From an uncultured Lachnospiraceae bacterium (GTDB taxonomy: Bacteria; Bacillota; Clostridia; Lachnospirales; Lachnospiraceae), in contig CANQTL010000033.1 of assembly GCA_947626775.1 (NCBI GenBank), positions 1 to 33,982 of the forward strand: DNA of 33,982 nt. Reading direction: 5' to 3'. The position numbers were made by a program, and so were the translations under genes. The notes under the pieces are model-generated. The model was not told where the DNA came from, searched no databases, and was given only the letters and a program-made list of their open reading frames with translations. The first letter of the stretch is position 1. Every line of letters starts with the position of its first letter. Below, in pieces: positions 1-6,942 of this stretch.

Positions 1-1
1 A

Positions 2-82
2 ATCCACAGCATCTTAAACAGCATACCCGATACCAAAGAATTGGTAAAGAGTGGGTATGACTCTATAATACGAGGAGAATAA
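2..82 (+). CDS. C-terminal end of an unidentified gene (partial)
   Basis: The window opens inside an open frame that ends at TAA 80-82. It reads as a plausible protein tail of 26 residues finishing SGYDSIIRGE. The stop lies 3 bases before the ATG of the next gene, and the Shine-Dalgarno of that gene sits inside this tail, so the two are probably cotranscribed. The fragment is too short to assign a family. The call rests on natural-looking composition and tight spacing only. Confidence 0.45.
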   Translation: MHSILNSIPDTKELVKSGYDSIIRGE

Positions 83-85
83 ATT

Positions 86-850
86 ATGAGATATTTCCGT
101 CTGGCACTTTCCCTCTGTACCCTGCTCCTGCTCGGCGGCTGCGGTTCTGCTGTCGATGAACGGGGCAGCGCCATACTCGCCGTTACGGCAGCCGATAACG
201 TGCAGCCGGAAAATCTCTATGGATTAACGGCGTCCTTCCAAGACGGCAATATTGCGGTTTCAGACGAAAACAGCGGCGATATCCTGAGCGAAATACCTTT
301 GTCCGAAGACGAGTACGCACTGTTCCTCAGCATGACGGACGACAGCCACGGCTGCCTGCTGTACTGCAGTTCTCCCGCCGCCGGCATCATGATGAAACAT
401 CTGTATATCACAGAAGATCGGTGGGCTGCCTATGAAGAAAAAGATCTCAGCTCACTCATAGACGGCTATCCGACCAGCCTGTCCGCATTGTCCACGGATC
501 ATATCTATATCGGAACGCAGATGCGAAGCAACGGCTATCTGTTTGAGACCACCGACGGCGGCGGACAGTGGAATCCCGTCACGATAGACGACGAATATTA
601 CCGATATGGATATGTGCTGCCGGTGAGCGCGGACGACCATGTTTTATACGCTCTCCTGGAATACACGGACTCGGCCACAGACACGAGCACTTACGTGCTG
701 TGCAGACACTCCGATGACCCGGCGGCATGGGAAAAGATCGGCAGCTTTGTGCCGGAAGATCTCGGCGAACCGCAGACATACTACGTCTCCGACGGCTTTC
801 TGTACATTGCGGATTCACAGGGTACACAGTATCAAGTGAATCTTCCATAA
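86..850 (+). CDS. secreted lipoprotein with one Asp-box-like motif
   Basis: A 254-residue protein of unknown function. It starts with a lipoprotein signal peptide: basic start, hydrophobic stretch and lipobox LGGC with the acceptor cysteine at 19, so it should be anchored on the outer face of the membrane. Residues about 153-162 (FETTDGGGQW) resemble the Asp-box turn (SxDxGxTW) of BNR/sialidase-type beta-propellers, and the rest is beta-rich with many Tyr, Asp and Ser. A small propeller-like fold is therefore possible, but only one clear repeat is seen, so no enzyme activity is claimed. The ATG at 86 follows GAGGAG with suitable spacing. A terminator hairpin follows the stop directly. Confidence 0.7.
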   Translation: MRYFRLALSLCTLLLLGGCGSAVDERGSAILAVTAADNVQPENLYGLTASFQDGNIAVSDENSGDILSEIPLSEDEYALFLSMTDDSHGCLLYCSSPAAGIMMKHLYITEDRWAAYEEKDLSSLIDGYPTSLSALSTDHIYIGTQMRSNGYLFETTDGGGQWNPVTIDDEYYRYGYVLPVSADDHVLYALLEYTDSATDTSTYVLCRHSDDPAAWEKIGSFVPEDLGEPQTYYVSDGFLYIADSQGTQYQVNLP

Positions 851-854
851 CCGC

Positions 855-892
855 AACCGCATTCTCATGGGAGTGCGGTTTATTTTTTGTTT
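855..892 (+). terminator. rho-independent terminator of the lipoprotein gene
   Basis: AACCGCA pairs with TGCGGTT, with an inner CTC/GAG helix, a two-base bulge and a four-base loop. A T-rich tract follows at 880-892. It starts 4 bases after the stop codon. Confidence 0.75.
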
Positions 893-936
893 AGAAATCC
901 TTCACAAATCCATAATTACTCTTAATAATTCTATAA

Positions 937-965
937 TTGACTGCCTGTTATAGATGATGTATAAC
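937..965 (+). promoter_or_regulatory. sigma-A-type promoter of the small heat-shock gene
   Basis: TTGACT at 937-942, a 17-base spacer, then TATAAC at 960-965. This is close to the housekeeping consensus. Transcription would start near 972 and leave a leader of roughly 80 bases before the ATG at 1055. No CIRCE-type repeat was seen near it. Confidence 0.7.
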
Positions 966-996
966 AAGTATAAACAAAAAAACAACTACCAGCGAT

Positions 997-1015
997 GAAT
1001 TGGATCTCCCAATTC
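997..1015 (+). promoter_or_regulatory. perfect hairpin in the hsp20 leader
   Basis: GAATTGG (997-1003) and CCAATTC (1009-1015) form a perfect 7-bp inverted repeat with a 5-base ATCTC loop, inside the predicted untranslated leader. Bases 1006-1009 (CTCC) are complementary to the GGAG of the Shine-Dalgarno at 1043-1046. It may be an RNA control element or a protein-binding operator; the sequence alone does not decide. Confidence 0.45.
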
Positions 1016-1054
1016 GGTCATACTGATAGCATAGAAGAAAAAGGAGTGATTATT

Positions 1055-1507
1055 ATGTTAAGACCAGCATTATTCAACAACCGTACCTACAGTCCCATGT
1101 TTTTCGACGACTCTTTCGATGAGATGTTCGACAATGCCTTCAAGAACTTCTGGGGCAACAACGAACTCGCCACCTTCGACGCGTTCAAGACGGACGTGAT
1201 CGATCAGGGCGACAGCTATCTGCTGCAGGCGGAGCTGCCCGGTTTCGACAAGTCCGATATCAACATCGACCTGAAAGATGATCTTCTCACCATCTCCGCC
1301 ACGCACAAGGAGGAGAAGGACGAGAAAGAAAAACACAAATACATCCGCAAGGAGCGTTACTACAGTTCCTACTCGAGAAGTTTCCGCGTGAACGACATTG
1401 AGGCAAGCGACATCGACGCCTCCTACAACAACGGTATCCTGGAAGTCAGGTTCCCGAAGAAAGAGCTGGCGGCCAAAGAAGAAGTCAAAAAGATTGAAGT
1501 GAAGTAA
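1055..1507 (+). CDS. small heat-shock protein, Hsp20/alpha-crystallin family
   Basis: A 150-residue ATP-independent holdase chaperone that binds unfolding proteins in the cytoplasm. The alpha-crystallin domain runs from about residue 40 to 140: it has the typical opening FKTDVIDQGDSYLLQAELPGF, followed by DINIDLKDDLLTISA, a charged Lys/Glu loop and the late strand motif NGILEVRFPKK, which is close to the GxLxxxxPK signature. The N-terminal arm is short with Asn and Phe, and the C-terminal tail is Lys/Glu rich. An in-frame start exists at 995, but the ATG at 1055 is preceded by AAGGAG at the right distance and gives the usual family length. The gene is monocistronic between its own promoter and a strong terminator. 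Confidence 0.93.
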   Translation: MLRPALFNNRTYSPMFFDDSFDEMFDNAFKNFWGNNELATFDAFKTDVIDQGDSYLLQAELPGFDKSDINIDLKDDLLTISATHKEEKDEKEKHKYIRKERYYSSYSRSFRVNDIEASDIDASYNNGILEVRFPKKELAAKEEVKKIEVK

Positions 1508-1534
1508 AGCAGTAAGTTCATTTTTCTACTCCCC

Positions 1535-1567
1535 AAAAGCCGGGCGGGTCAAACCGTCCGGCTTTTT
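1535..1567. terminator. strong terminator between convergent genes
   Basis: AAGCCGGGCGG (1537-1547) pairs with CCGTCCGGCTT (1554-1564) through one G-T wobble, with a 6-base loop. TTT follows on the plus strand and the arm is preceded by AA, so it can serve hsp20 and the minus-strand operon ending at 1592. Confidence 0.85.
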
Positions 1568-1591
1568 GCTATCGCAGACTGCGGCTTCAAA

Positions 1592-2065
1592 CTATACCGC
1601 CGTATCCCTGCACACATCCACCCACGCGTCATATCCGGAATATTTTTCCATCTCCGCAATCGTCAGTTCGATGGCGCTGTTGCTGCTCCCGCAGGCGGGA
1701 AAGACCGTCTCAAACCGCTTCAGGGACTCATCCAGGTATACCCTGACGCCCTCCCGGACCGCAAAAGGACAGACGCCGCCCACCGCGTGGCCGACTAACG
1801 TCTCCGCCTCCTGCGGCGTGAGCATCTTTGCCTTTGTATGAAACTGCTCCTTGTATTTGTGGTTGTCGATCCTCGCATCCCCGGCGGCCACGACCAGAAC
1901 CGGCGCGCCGTCAACCAGAAAAGACAGCGTCTTCGCGATCCGCCCCGGCTCGCAGTGAAGCGCCTCCGCCGCCAGCTCCACGGTCGCGCTGGAAACGTCA
2001 AATTCCAACACTCTGTCCTCCATGCCGTATTTTCTGAAATACTCTTTTACCGCTTCGATTGCCAT
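1592..2065 (-). CDS. YbaK/EbsC-type aminoacyl-tRNA deacylase
   Basis: A 157-residue member of the YbaK/EbsC (ProX-like) editing family. These proteins clear mischarged aminoacyl-tRNAs in trans, for example Cys-tRNA(Pro), although the specificity of this subgroup cannot be read from sequence. The family core is visible: SSATVELAAEAL, then GRIAKTLSF with the conserved lysine (K45) that binds the 3' end of tRNA, the DARIDNHKYKEQF stretch, and the glycine-rich VGHAVGGVCPFAV segment. A longer frame begins at 2095, but AAGGAG lies 8 bases before the ATG at 2065. That start also leaves 14 bases after the upstream stop instead of an overlap. It is the last gene of the minus-strand sigma-factor operon. 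Confidence 0.88.
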   Translation of the reverse strand: MAIEAVKEYFRKYGMEDRVLEFDVSSATVELAAEALHCEPGRIAKTLSFLVDGAPVLVVAAGDARIDNHKYKEQFHTKAKMLTPQEAETLVGHAVGGVCPFAVREGVRVYLDESLKRFETVFPACGSSNSAIELTIAEMEKYSGYDAWVDVCRDTAV

Positions 2066-2079
2066 TTTTGCTTCTCCTT

Positions 2080-2958
2080 CTATATCCGCTCCCACAGGAG
2101 CCTGTTGTCTTCAAACCGCGCGTCCAGCCTGCCGGAGTCTTTCAGCCATGCCAGATAGGAGCGGACGGTGCTGCCGACGAGAACGTACTGCTCGAAATTC
2201 ATAGCCAGGGAATATTTGGTAAACAGCCGCTGCAGAATCGTCTCAAAACAGAGCGGTTCTCTACAGAGTTCCTGAATGTCTTCCGCGATCTCCCATACCT
2301 TATCGATATTGTACTGCGCCAGGTCAGAGATCTCTTCCGCGGCCTCCGCGTGCGCCGGGACGAACATTCTGGCGCGCAGCGTCTTCACCGTCTCCAGCGT
2401 CTGTAAATAGGCGGCCACATCGTAGATAAAACCGATCCGGTACTTATCTATCGTCTCGCGGCTCGACAGACAGTCGGCAAGATAGACCACGTCGTCCGGC
2501 GTCCGAAAACCCGCCATGTCAAGGAAATGTCCCGGCAGCGCGATCATCTCAAAACCGGGCGGCAGAACATCCTCTGTCAGAAGCTCCGCGCCGCTCTCCT
2601 GCGCCAGCAGAAATTTATGCCGCAGATCTCTGCACGGATAGCCGCCGTACAGAAAGGCCGGCTCCAAAATCGGATGCCGGGTAAAGTCACATTCCATCCC
2701 CGGCGCATAGACGCGACAGCCCGTCTGCGTCTGCAGATACCTGTTCCCGCCGATGTGATCCGCGTTGGAATGCGTGTTGAAGATGGCTGTGAGCTTCCAG
2801 CCGTTGGCGTCCAGAATCTGACGCACCTTGCGCCCGGCGTCCTTGTCGTTGCCGCTGTCTATCAGACAGACTTCCTGATCGCTCAGCTTTACCAGTCCGA
2901 TTTTCGCGGGACTCTGAATGTAATAACTCCTGTCCGTAATCTGTATCAGTTCGTACAT
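2080..2958 (-). CDS. metallo-beta-lactamase-fold hydrolase with altered metal motif
   Basis: A 292-residue cytoplasmic hydrolase of the MBL superfamily. Domain order: beta-rich N-terminus with LIDSG at 33-37, the metal loop THSNADHIGG (62-71), LPGH with H144, LADC with D162, and PAHAE with H203, then a helical C-terminal region from about 215. In the canonical HxHxDH motif the second histidine is an asparagine (N65), so the site-1 metal cannot be bound in the standard way. D67, H68, H144, D162 and H203 remain. The substrate is unknown. It starts 17 bases after the anti-sigma-like gene and is followed by the deacylase, so all are probably cotranscribed. Confidence 0.85.
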   Translation of the reverse strand: MYELIQITDRSYYIQSPAKIGLVKLSDQEVCLIDSGNDKDAGRKVRQILDANGWKLTAIFNTHSNADHIGGNRYLQTQTGCRVYAPGMECDFTRHPILEPAFLYGGYPCRDLRHKFLLAQESGAELLTEDVLPPGFEMIALPGHFLDMAGFRTPDDVVYLADCLSSRETIDKYRIGFIYDVAAYLQTLETVKTLRARMFVPAHAEAAEEISDLAQYNIDKVWEIAEDIQELCREPLCFETILQRLFTKYSLAMNFEQYVLVGSTVRSYLAWLKDSGRLDARFEDNRLLWERI

Positions 2959-2975
2959 GACGGTCCTCCTCCTGC

Positions 2976-3917
2976 TTACTCGGTTTCATCATATAGAAGA
3001 TTGTATTCCTCCGATTTCACGATCTGCGTGCCAAAATCCAGCTCAAAGAAGAGATGGCTGTTCGTCCCGATATCATGCAGGACGTCCGCATCCAGAAGGA
3101 CGGACTCATCCCCGTCCGCTATGCTCTGCGTCAGCAGCAATTCCGTCTGCTCCATCGTCTCCGAGCCTGCGGGAGTCCGAAAGACCTTGACATTGGACGG
3201 CGTTCCTCCTTCCCATTGGAGCAGAATGCTCTCTATCCGGGCGGCATTGTACCACAGAGCTTCGGCCTCCACAATATTTTCATCCTTGTCGTAGAACACT
3301 ACGCTTTTCAGCGCCGGAACGGCAGCGACGGCCGAATCCGCTGCCGCCTTTTTCTTCCCGGCCATATCGGCAGCCGCCCCTCCGCTGTCCGCCGCCGTAT
3401 CTGCCTCTGCGCTTTCCGCTGTCGCTGCTTCCATGTTCTGCAGGTGCCTCTCAAACTGCGTCTGCTTCTCTGCCTCCGTCGTCACGCCCGAGACAGCTTC
3501 ATCCAGATTATAATCCTCCGTCGCCGCGGACGGCGCAATTTCGTAATCATAATCCTCCGCAGCCGCCCCCGTCTCCTGTGCCGCCGTGTCTGCCGCAGAT
3601 TCCTCAGCCCCTTTACCACGCCCGAAGAAAAGTCCCGATGTGCCGACGAGCAGCACCAGAACTGCCGCTGCCGCCGGAAGCGCCCAGCGCTGTACCACGC
3701 TGTAAATATGCCCTGTCCGTGTCCTGCTGCCGCTGCCCCGCTGTCCGGACGCCGGCTGCGCGGTCCGCTCCCGTGCGATCCGCCGCTCCTCTTCCCGCAC
3801 CGCATCCTTCGTTCTGCAGATCAGATCCGCAGGCGCATGGATCTGCCCGGTTTCTCTTTGATACTGCTCTCTGACAGATTGATCTGCCGTCTGCCGCTCT
3901 GTATGATTGTCGCCCAT
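2976..3917 (-). CDS. single-pass membrane protein, likely anti-sigma partner
   Basis: A 313-residue protein with a basic, hydrophilic cytoplasmic N-terminus, one membrane helix at about 78-98, an Ala/Glu/Asp-rich linker at about 105-200 and a folded-looking extracellular end at 203-313. This topology, plus its place directly downstream of an ECF sigma gene (82 bases), is that of a membrane anti-sigma factor. No zinc-type HxxxCxxC motif is visible in the first 75 residues, so sigma binding is inferred from context. The ATG at 3917 has AAGGA about 11 bases upstream and an in-frame stop just before it. The 82-base gap contains CAGGGC/GCCCTG dyad pairing but no T tract. Confidence 0.65.
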   Translation of the reverse strand: MGDNHTERQTADQSVREQYQRETGQIHAPADLICRTKDAVREEERRIARERTAQPASGQRGSGSRTRTGHIYSVVQRWALPAAAAVLVLLVGTSGLFFGRGKGAEESAADTAAQETGAAAEDYDYEIAPSAATEDYNLDEAVSGVTTEAEKQTQFERHLQNMEAATAESAEADTAADSGGAAADMAGKKKAAADSAVAAVPALKSVVFYDKDENIVEAEALWYNAARIESILLQWEGGTPSNVKVFRTPAGSETMEQTELLLTQSIADGDESVLLDADVLHDIGTNSHLFFELDFGTQIVKSEEYNLLYDETE

Positions 3918-3999
3918 ACTCTATGCTTCCTTCTGCCCGCAGGCCTGCTCCTCTCACGCTCCGCCGCGCAGGGCTCCTGGCCCGAACGCCCTGGCCTTC

Positions 4000-4491
4000 C
4001 TACTGCTCCTGTATCAGGTCCTTTAACATCTCTCTGGCCCTGTGCATCTGCGACTTCACGGTAGTCTCCTTCTGCTCCGTGAGCCGCGCGATCTCGGCTA
4101 CCGTTTTTTCCTCAAAGTAATACAGATGGATCGCCAGCCGGTACTTGGGCGGCAGCTTCTGCACCGCGGCGCGCACCGGATGTTCCTCCGGCAGCTCATA
4201 GCCGCCCTTCTCGTCCGCCACACGCTCCGGCTCCTCCATATAGTCCACATTCCTGTTCCAGTACTGCCCGAAGTGCTTTTTTGCACAGTTGATTGTCACC
4301 CGTATCAACCACGCTTTCACATGCTCCCACGATTCCAGATCCTGTATATGGCTCACCAGCCGCAGAAACACCTCCTGAAACAGATCGTCCGCGTCCGCTG
4401 TATTTTTCATCTGCGACAGCGCCAGGCGGTACACCATGTCGGCGTATCGATCAACGGCCTCCTCTGTCGTTATTTTTTCTTCTTTCGGCAT
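4000..4491 (-). CDS. ECF RNA polymerase sigma factor (sigma-70 family)
   Basis: A 163-residue alternative sigma factor that would direct RNA polymerase to a small regulon. Region 2 is clear (DADDLFQEVFLRL, then LESWEHVKAWLIRVTINCAKKH), and region 4 has the helix-turn-helix LPPKYRLAIHLYYFEEKTVAEIARL followed by TVKSQMHRAREMLKDL. There is no region 1.1 or 3 and the length is typical of ECF factors. A TTG start six codons upstream is possible, but the ATG at 4491 has AGGGGA 7 bases before it. Partner and target genes are probably those directly downstream (anti-sigma-like protein, MBL hydrolase, deacylase). The signal it answers is unknown. Confidence 0.9.
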   Translation of the reverse strand: MPKEEKITTEEAVDRYADMVYRLALSQMKNTADADDLFQEVFLRLVSHIQDLESWEHVKAWLIRVTINCAKKHFGQYWNRNVDYMEEPERVADEKGGYELPEEHPVRAAVQKLPPKYRLAIHLYYFEEKTVAEIARLTEQKETTVKSQMHRAREMLKDLIQEQ

Positions 4492-4557
4492 GTGGAAATC
4501 CCCTATCAAGAATACCTGTGAAAAAACAAAAAGGTTGCGGGCCGGCGGCAGTCTGCC

Positions 4558-4917
4558 TTACGCCTTTTCCTGCCAGTCCGCCGTACCGTCTCTCTTCTGC
4601 ACCATCTGATCGTACTGCCGGTACATCCGCTGCACTTCGTTTTCCAGAATATAGTAGTGCCGTATGTATGGGACGAGCAGAACCAGAATCGCGATCGCCA
4701 GCAGACCGACGCCCGGCGAAAACGCCGTCACACACAGCCCGATCACAATCACCTCCAGCAGCGCGAAAGTCACCGTCACGATCAGGTGGATCAGCCGCTC
4801 ATGCTGAAAAAAAGAAATCTGAATCAGATGCTCTCTCACGAGCGCCGCCCAGTCCAGTCCCTCCTTCGCAAGCAGTCCGTCGATATATTTCCGATATGTC
4901 AAAATTCTCTTTTCCAT
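4558..4917 (-). CDS. small two-helix membrane protein, unknown function
   Basis: A 119-residue protein with a charged N-terminus (MEKRILTYRKYIDGLL), two adjacent membrane helices at about 43-85 separated by a short SPG turn, and a charged helical tail (YILENEVQRMYRQYDQMV). No enzyme motif is seen. The longest open frame begins at 5028 and would run through a terminator. The ATG at 4917 is preceded by GGGGAGGAG and is the better start. It lies 66 bases upstream of the sigma-factor gene on the same strand and might be the first gene of that operon. Confidence 0.75.
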   Translation of the reverse strand: MEKRILTYRKYIDGLLAKEGLDWAALVREHLIQISFFQHERLIHLIVTVTFALLEVIVIGLCVTAFSPGVGLLAIAILVLLVPYIRHYYILENEVQRMYRQYDQMVQKRDGTADWQEKA

Positions 4918-4940
4918 GTTTTCCGCTCCTCCCCGAAACC

Positions 4941-4973
4941 GAAAAGAAAGCTGCCGCTTTCCAAAGCGACAGC
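4941..4973 (-). terminator. rho-independent terminator
   Basis: On the minus strand GCTGTCGCTTT pairs with AAAGCGGCAGC (one wobble, two-base loop), followed by TTTCTTTT. It closes the gene ending at 4994 and separates it from the membrane-protein gene starting at 4917. Confidence 0.85.
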
Positions 4974-4993
4974 CTCTGTCCCGTTCGATCACC

Positions 4994-5506
4994 CTAAAAA
5001 TAGAGTCCCGTTCCGTCCATACCGGCAAACTGATTGCCGGCGTTCATCTGATTCTCCGTCTTATCTCCCATCAGCATATCCCTTGCGGGGTAGGGTTTGG
5101 AAGCCTCGTTGAGCTCCTTGTTGTAGAGCGCTTCGTCCTGGGACTCCTCCTCGGCGTCTTCCCTGACAAAAAGCTGAGATACCAGCGACATCTTGTTGTA
5201 CAGCGCGGTGTCTTTCCAATCCATGTACGCTTCTTTATTGATCTTATCCAGCACTTTCTGCACGGGCGTCCTCTTGTCGAAGCTGGCAAGCTGCTCCTTG
5301 AGCCGCGTTCCGATATAGGTTCCCTTTTCGGTATAAAAACGCGAGAACGATTTGTTTCCCTTACCGTAAACGGCTCCGCCGGAAACTTTGGCCTCGTCGT
5401 CCCTGCTGCCGAAAAACCTGGAAACCTGATTCTGCCGACGATCCGCCGCCGTATTCGGAGAAGAGAGGAGCGCGCTGCTCCTGTAATCGCCTATATTTGA
5501 CGTCAT
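4994..5506 (-). CDS. uncharacterised hydrophilic protein
   Basis: A 170-residue cytoplasmic protein with no signal peptide or membrane helix and no family that I recognise. The N-terminus is Ser/Asn/Arg rich and probably disordered (TSNIGDYRSSALLSS). The middle has a helical segment around residues 70-105 (LKEQLASFDKR, VLDKINKEAYMDWKDTALYNKM), then an acidic stretch (REDAEEESQDE) and a polar tail ending GTGLYF. The start is well supported by GGGAGG 7 bases before the ATG. It has its own terminator. In composition it resembles the uncharacterised protein at 6943-7836, but no alignment could be run. Confidence 0.75.
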   Translation of the reverse strand: MTSNIGDYRSSALLSSPNTAADRRQNQVSRFFGSRDDEAKVSGGAVYGKGNKSFSRFYTEKGTYIGTRLKEQLASFDKRTPVQKVLDKINKEAYMDWKDTALYNKMSLVSQLFVREDAEEESQDEALYNKELNEASKPYPARDMLMGDKTENQMNAGNQFAGMDGTGLYF

Positions 5507-5712
5507 ACAACCACCTCCCGGCTGCCGCTCAGTTTACTGCGGCCTGCAGTTATCAATGATTTTCCGCATCTATCCGTCAATTCAAACTGATTCATTTTCA
5601 GCATAACATACCTTTCTGCAAAATGCCAGCGCTAAAATGCCTAAATTATAAAATTTTCTGTCACTTTTCACAGGGTGCGCCCGTATATATGGTGAGAGGC
5701 CTCCAAAAGATA

Positions 5713-5739
5713 CTGATAAGCCGGTCCGTCTGCTATAAT
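5713..5739 (+). promoter_or_regulatory. possible promoter of the second sigma-factor operon
   Basis: A perfect TATAAT sits at 5734-5739, about 40 bases before the GTG start at 5780. The best upstream match, CTGATA at 5713-5718, leaves only 15 bases of spacing, so the -35 element is weak or another sigma factor (possibly the operon's own) is used. The rest of 5507-5712 holds no gene or hairpin that I can support. Confidence 0.35.
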
Positions 5740-5779
5740 AAATCAGGCGGCCACAACCTAAGAAAGGAGGGGATCTGCC

Positions 5780-6247
5780 GTGAACACGAAAACCGAGACG
5801 GACGTCGCCCGCGTGCTGCGCGCCTACGGCGACATGCTCTACCGCACCGCGTATCTGCTCCTGGGCAATCCGCACGACGCACAGGACGCGCTGCAGGAGG
5901 TATTGCTGCGCTATATGGAAAAAGCGCCCGATTTTCAGTCGCCCGACCACGAAAAAGCCTGGCTGCTGCGCGTGACCTCAAACTGCTGTAAGGACTGCCT
6001 GCGCTTTCGCATGCGGCACACCTACATCGATTTGGAATCACTGCGGGAACTTTTACCCGCGCCGGACAAGCAGCAGCTCGTACGGGAACTGTACGCTCTG
6101 CCCGCCAGATACAAGACCGTGCTGATCCTCTTTTACTTCGAGGGCTATTCCGCGAAAGAGATCGCGCAGATTCTTGGCCTTTCCGAAAACGCCGTGAAAA
6201 AGCGGCTGCAGCGAGCCAGAGAAGCATTGAAAAAAGAACTTACCTGA
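5780..6247 (+). CDS. ECF RNA polymerase sigma factor (sigma-70 family)
   Basis: A 155-residue ECF sigma factor, distinct from the one at 4000-4491. Region 2 contains DMLYRTAYLLLGNPHDAQDALQ followed by EKAWLLRVTSNCCKD. Region 4 contains LPARYKTVLILFYFEGYSA followed by EIAQILGLSENAVKKRLQRA. It starts with GTG at 5780, placed by AAGGAGG 9 bases upstream. The next gene begins 31 bases after the stop and encodes a single-pass membrane protein, so this is a sigma/anti-sigma pair. Such pairs are usually autoregulated, but no promoter consensus for it can be proven here. Confidence 0.9.
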   Translation: MNTKTETDVARVLRAYGDMLYRTAYLLLGNPHDAQDALQEVLLRYMEKAPDFQSPDHEKAWLLRVTSNCCKDCLRFRMRHTYIDLESLRELLPAPDKQQLVRELYALPARYKTVLILFYFEGYSAKEIAQILGLSENAVKKRLQRAREALKKELT

Positions 6248-6278
6248 AAATAAACCGCTTTTGAAAGGAGCCTGTCTT

Positions 6279-6923
6279 ATGAACGAAAAAGAATTGTTAA
6301 GTCTGAAAGAGTCCATCACCATGCCGTCCGAGACGGAAGCCGCTCTATTGCAGAGCTGCGCCAAAACCCGCAGAAAACATTTCCGTTATAGCCGCTATTC
6401 CGCCGTGTGCGCGGCGCTGACCGCCCTGCTCTGCATCGCCGCCATCGGCTCTACCTCCTATGCGACATATAACGCCTATCAGGAGAAGCAGCTCGCCATC
6501 TTCATGGAACCGGATATGACGACGGAAGAAAAAGCCGCCCTCGGCGAACAGCTCACACAGATGCCGGAACTCTCCGCCTGCTATTACATCAGCGGCAGCG
6601 TGGCATGGGAAGATTTTAAGGCGCGCTTTCTGACCGGCGATGAAGAGGTCGAGAAGCTGGCCGACGCTTTCGCGGACAACCCGCTGAAAGATTCCGACAA
6701 TTACCGCGTCTCCGTCCGCTTCACCGCAAACACGGAGGAAGTCCGCGCCAAGATCGAGGCGCTTGCGGGCGTGCGCAAAATCAAGACCATACAGGAACTG
6801 TACGACGTAAAAGAGGAGTATCCGGACGGCACGGTACGCCTGTGGATCACCGATAAGGAAGATCCCGACGCGGTGATCAATTATATCACGGATCAGGAGA
6901 ATGTATCGGATACTTCCAACTAA
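6279..6923 (+). CDS. membrane partner of the sigma factor with FtsX-like extracellular domain
   Basis: A 214-residue type II membrane protein: a cytoplasmic N-terminus of about 39 residues, one membrane helix at about 40-62, and an extracellular part. Residues about 72-172 follow the pattern of the FtsX extracellular domain: a strand with a Met/Phe pair (AIFMEPDMT), a helix (TEEKAALGEQLTQMPELSACYYIS), WEDFKARF, then ADNPLKDSDNYRVSVRF and a second helix ending AGVRKIKTI. True FtsX has four membrane helices; this protein has one, so it is not the division permease. Its place 31 bases after an ECF sigma gene suggests an anti-sigma or signal-sensing role. The start at 6279 is chosen because AAAGGAG precedes it; the frame opens at a TTG at 6261. 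Confidence 0.75.
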   Translation: MNEKELLSLKESITMPSETEAALLQSCAKTRRKHFRYSRYSAVCAALTALLCIAAIGSTSYATYNAYQEKQLAIFMEPDMTTEEKAALGEQLTQMPELSACYYISGSVAWEDFKARFLTGDEEVEKLADAFADNPLKDSDNYRVSVRFTANTEEVRAKIEALAGVRKIKTIQELYDVKEEYPDGTVRLWITDKEDPDAVINYITDQENVSDTSN

Positions 6924-6942
6924 ATTGTTTCGGAATACGGAA

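Noticed and set aside
6279..6923. Cell-division permease FtsX
   Set aside because: Only the extracellular part resembles FtsX. Three of four membrane helices and the neighbouring ftsE are missing.
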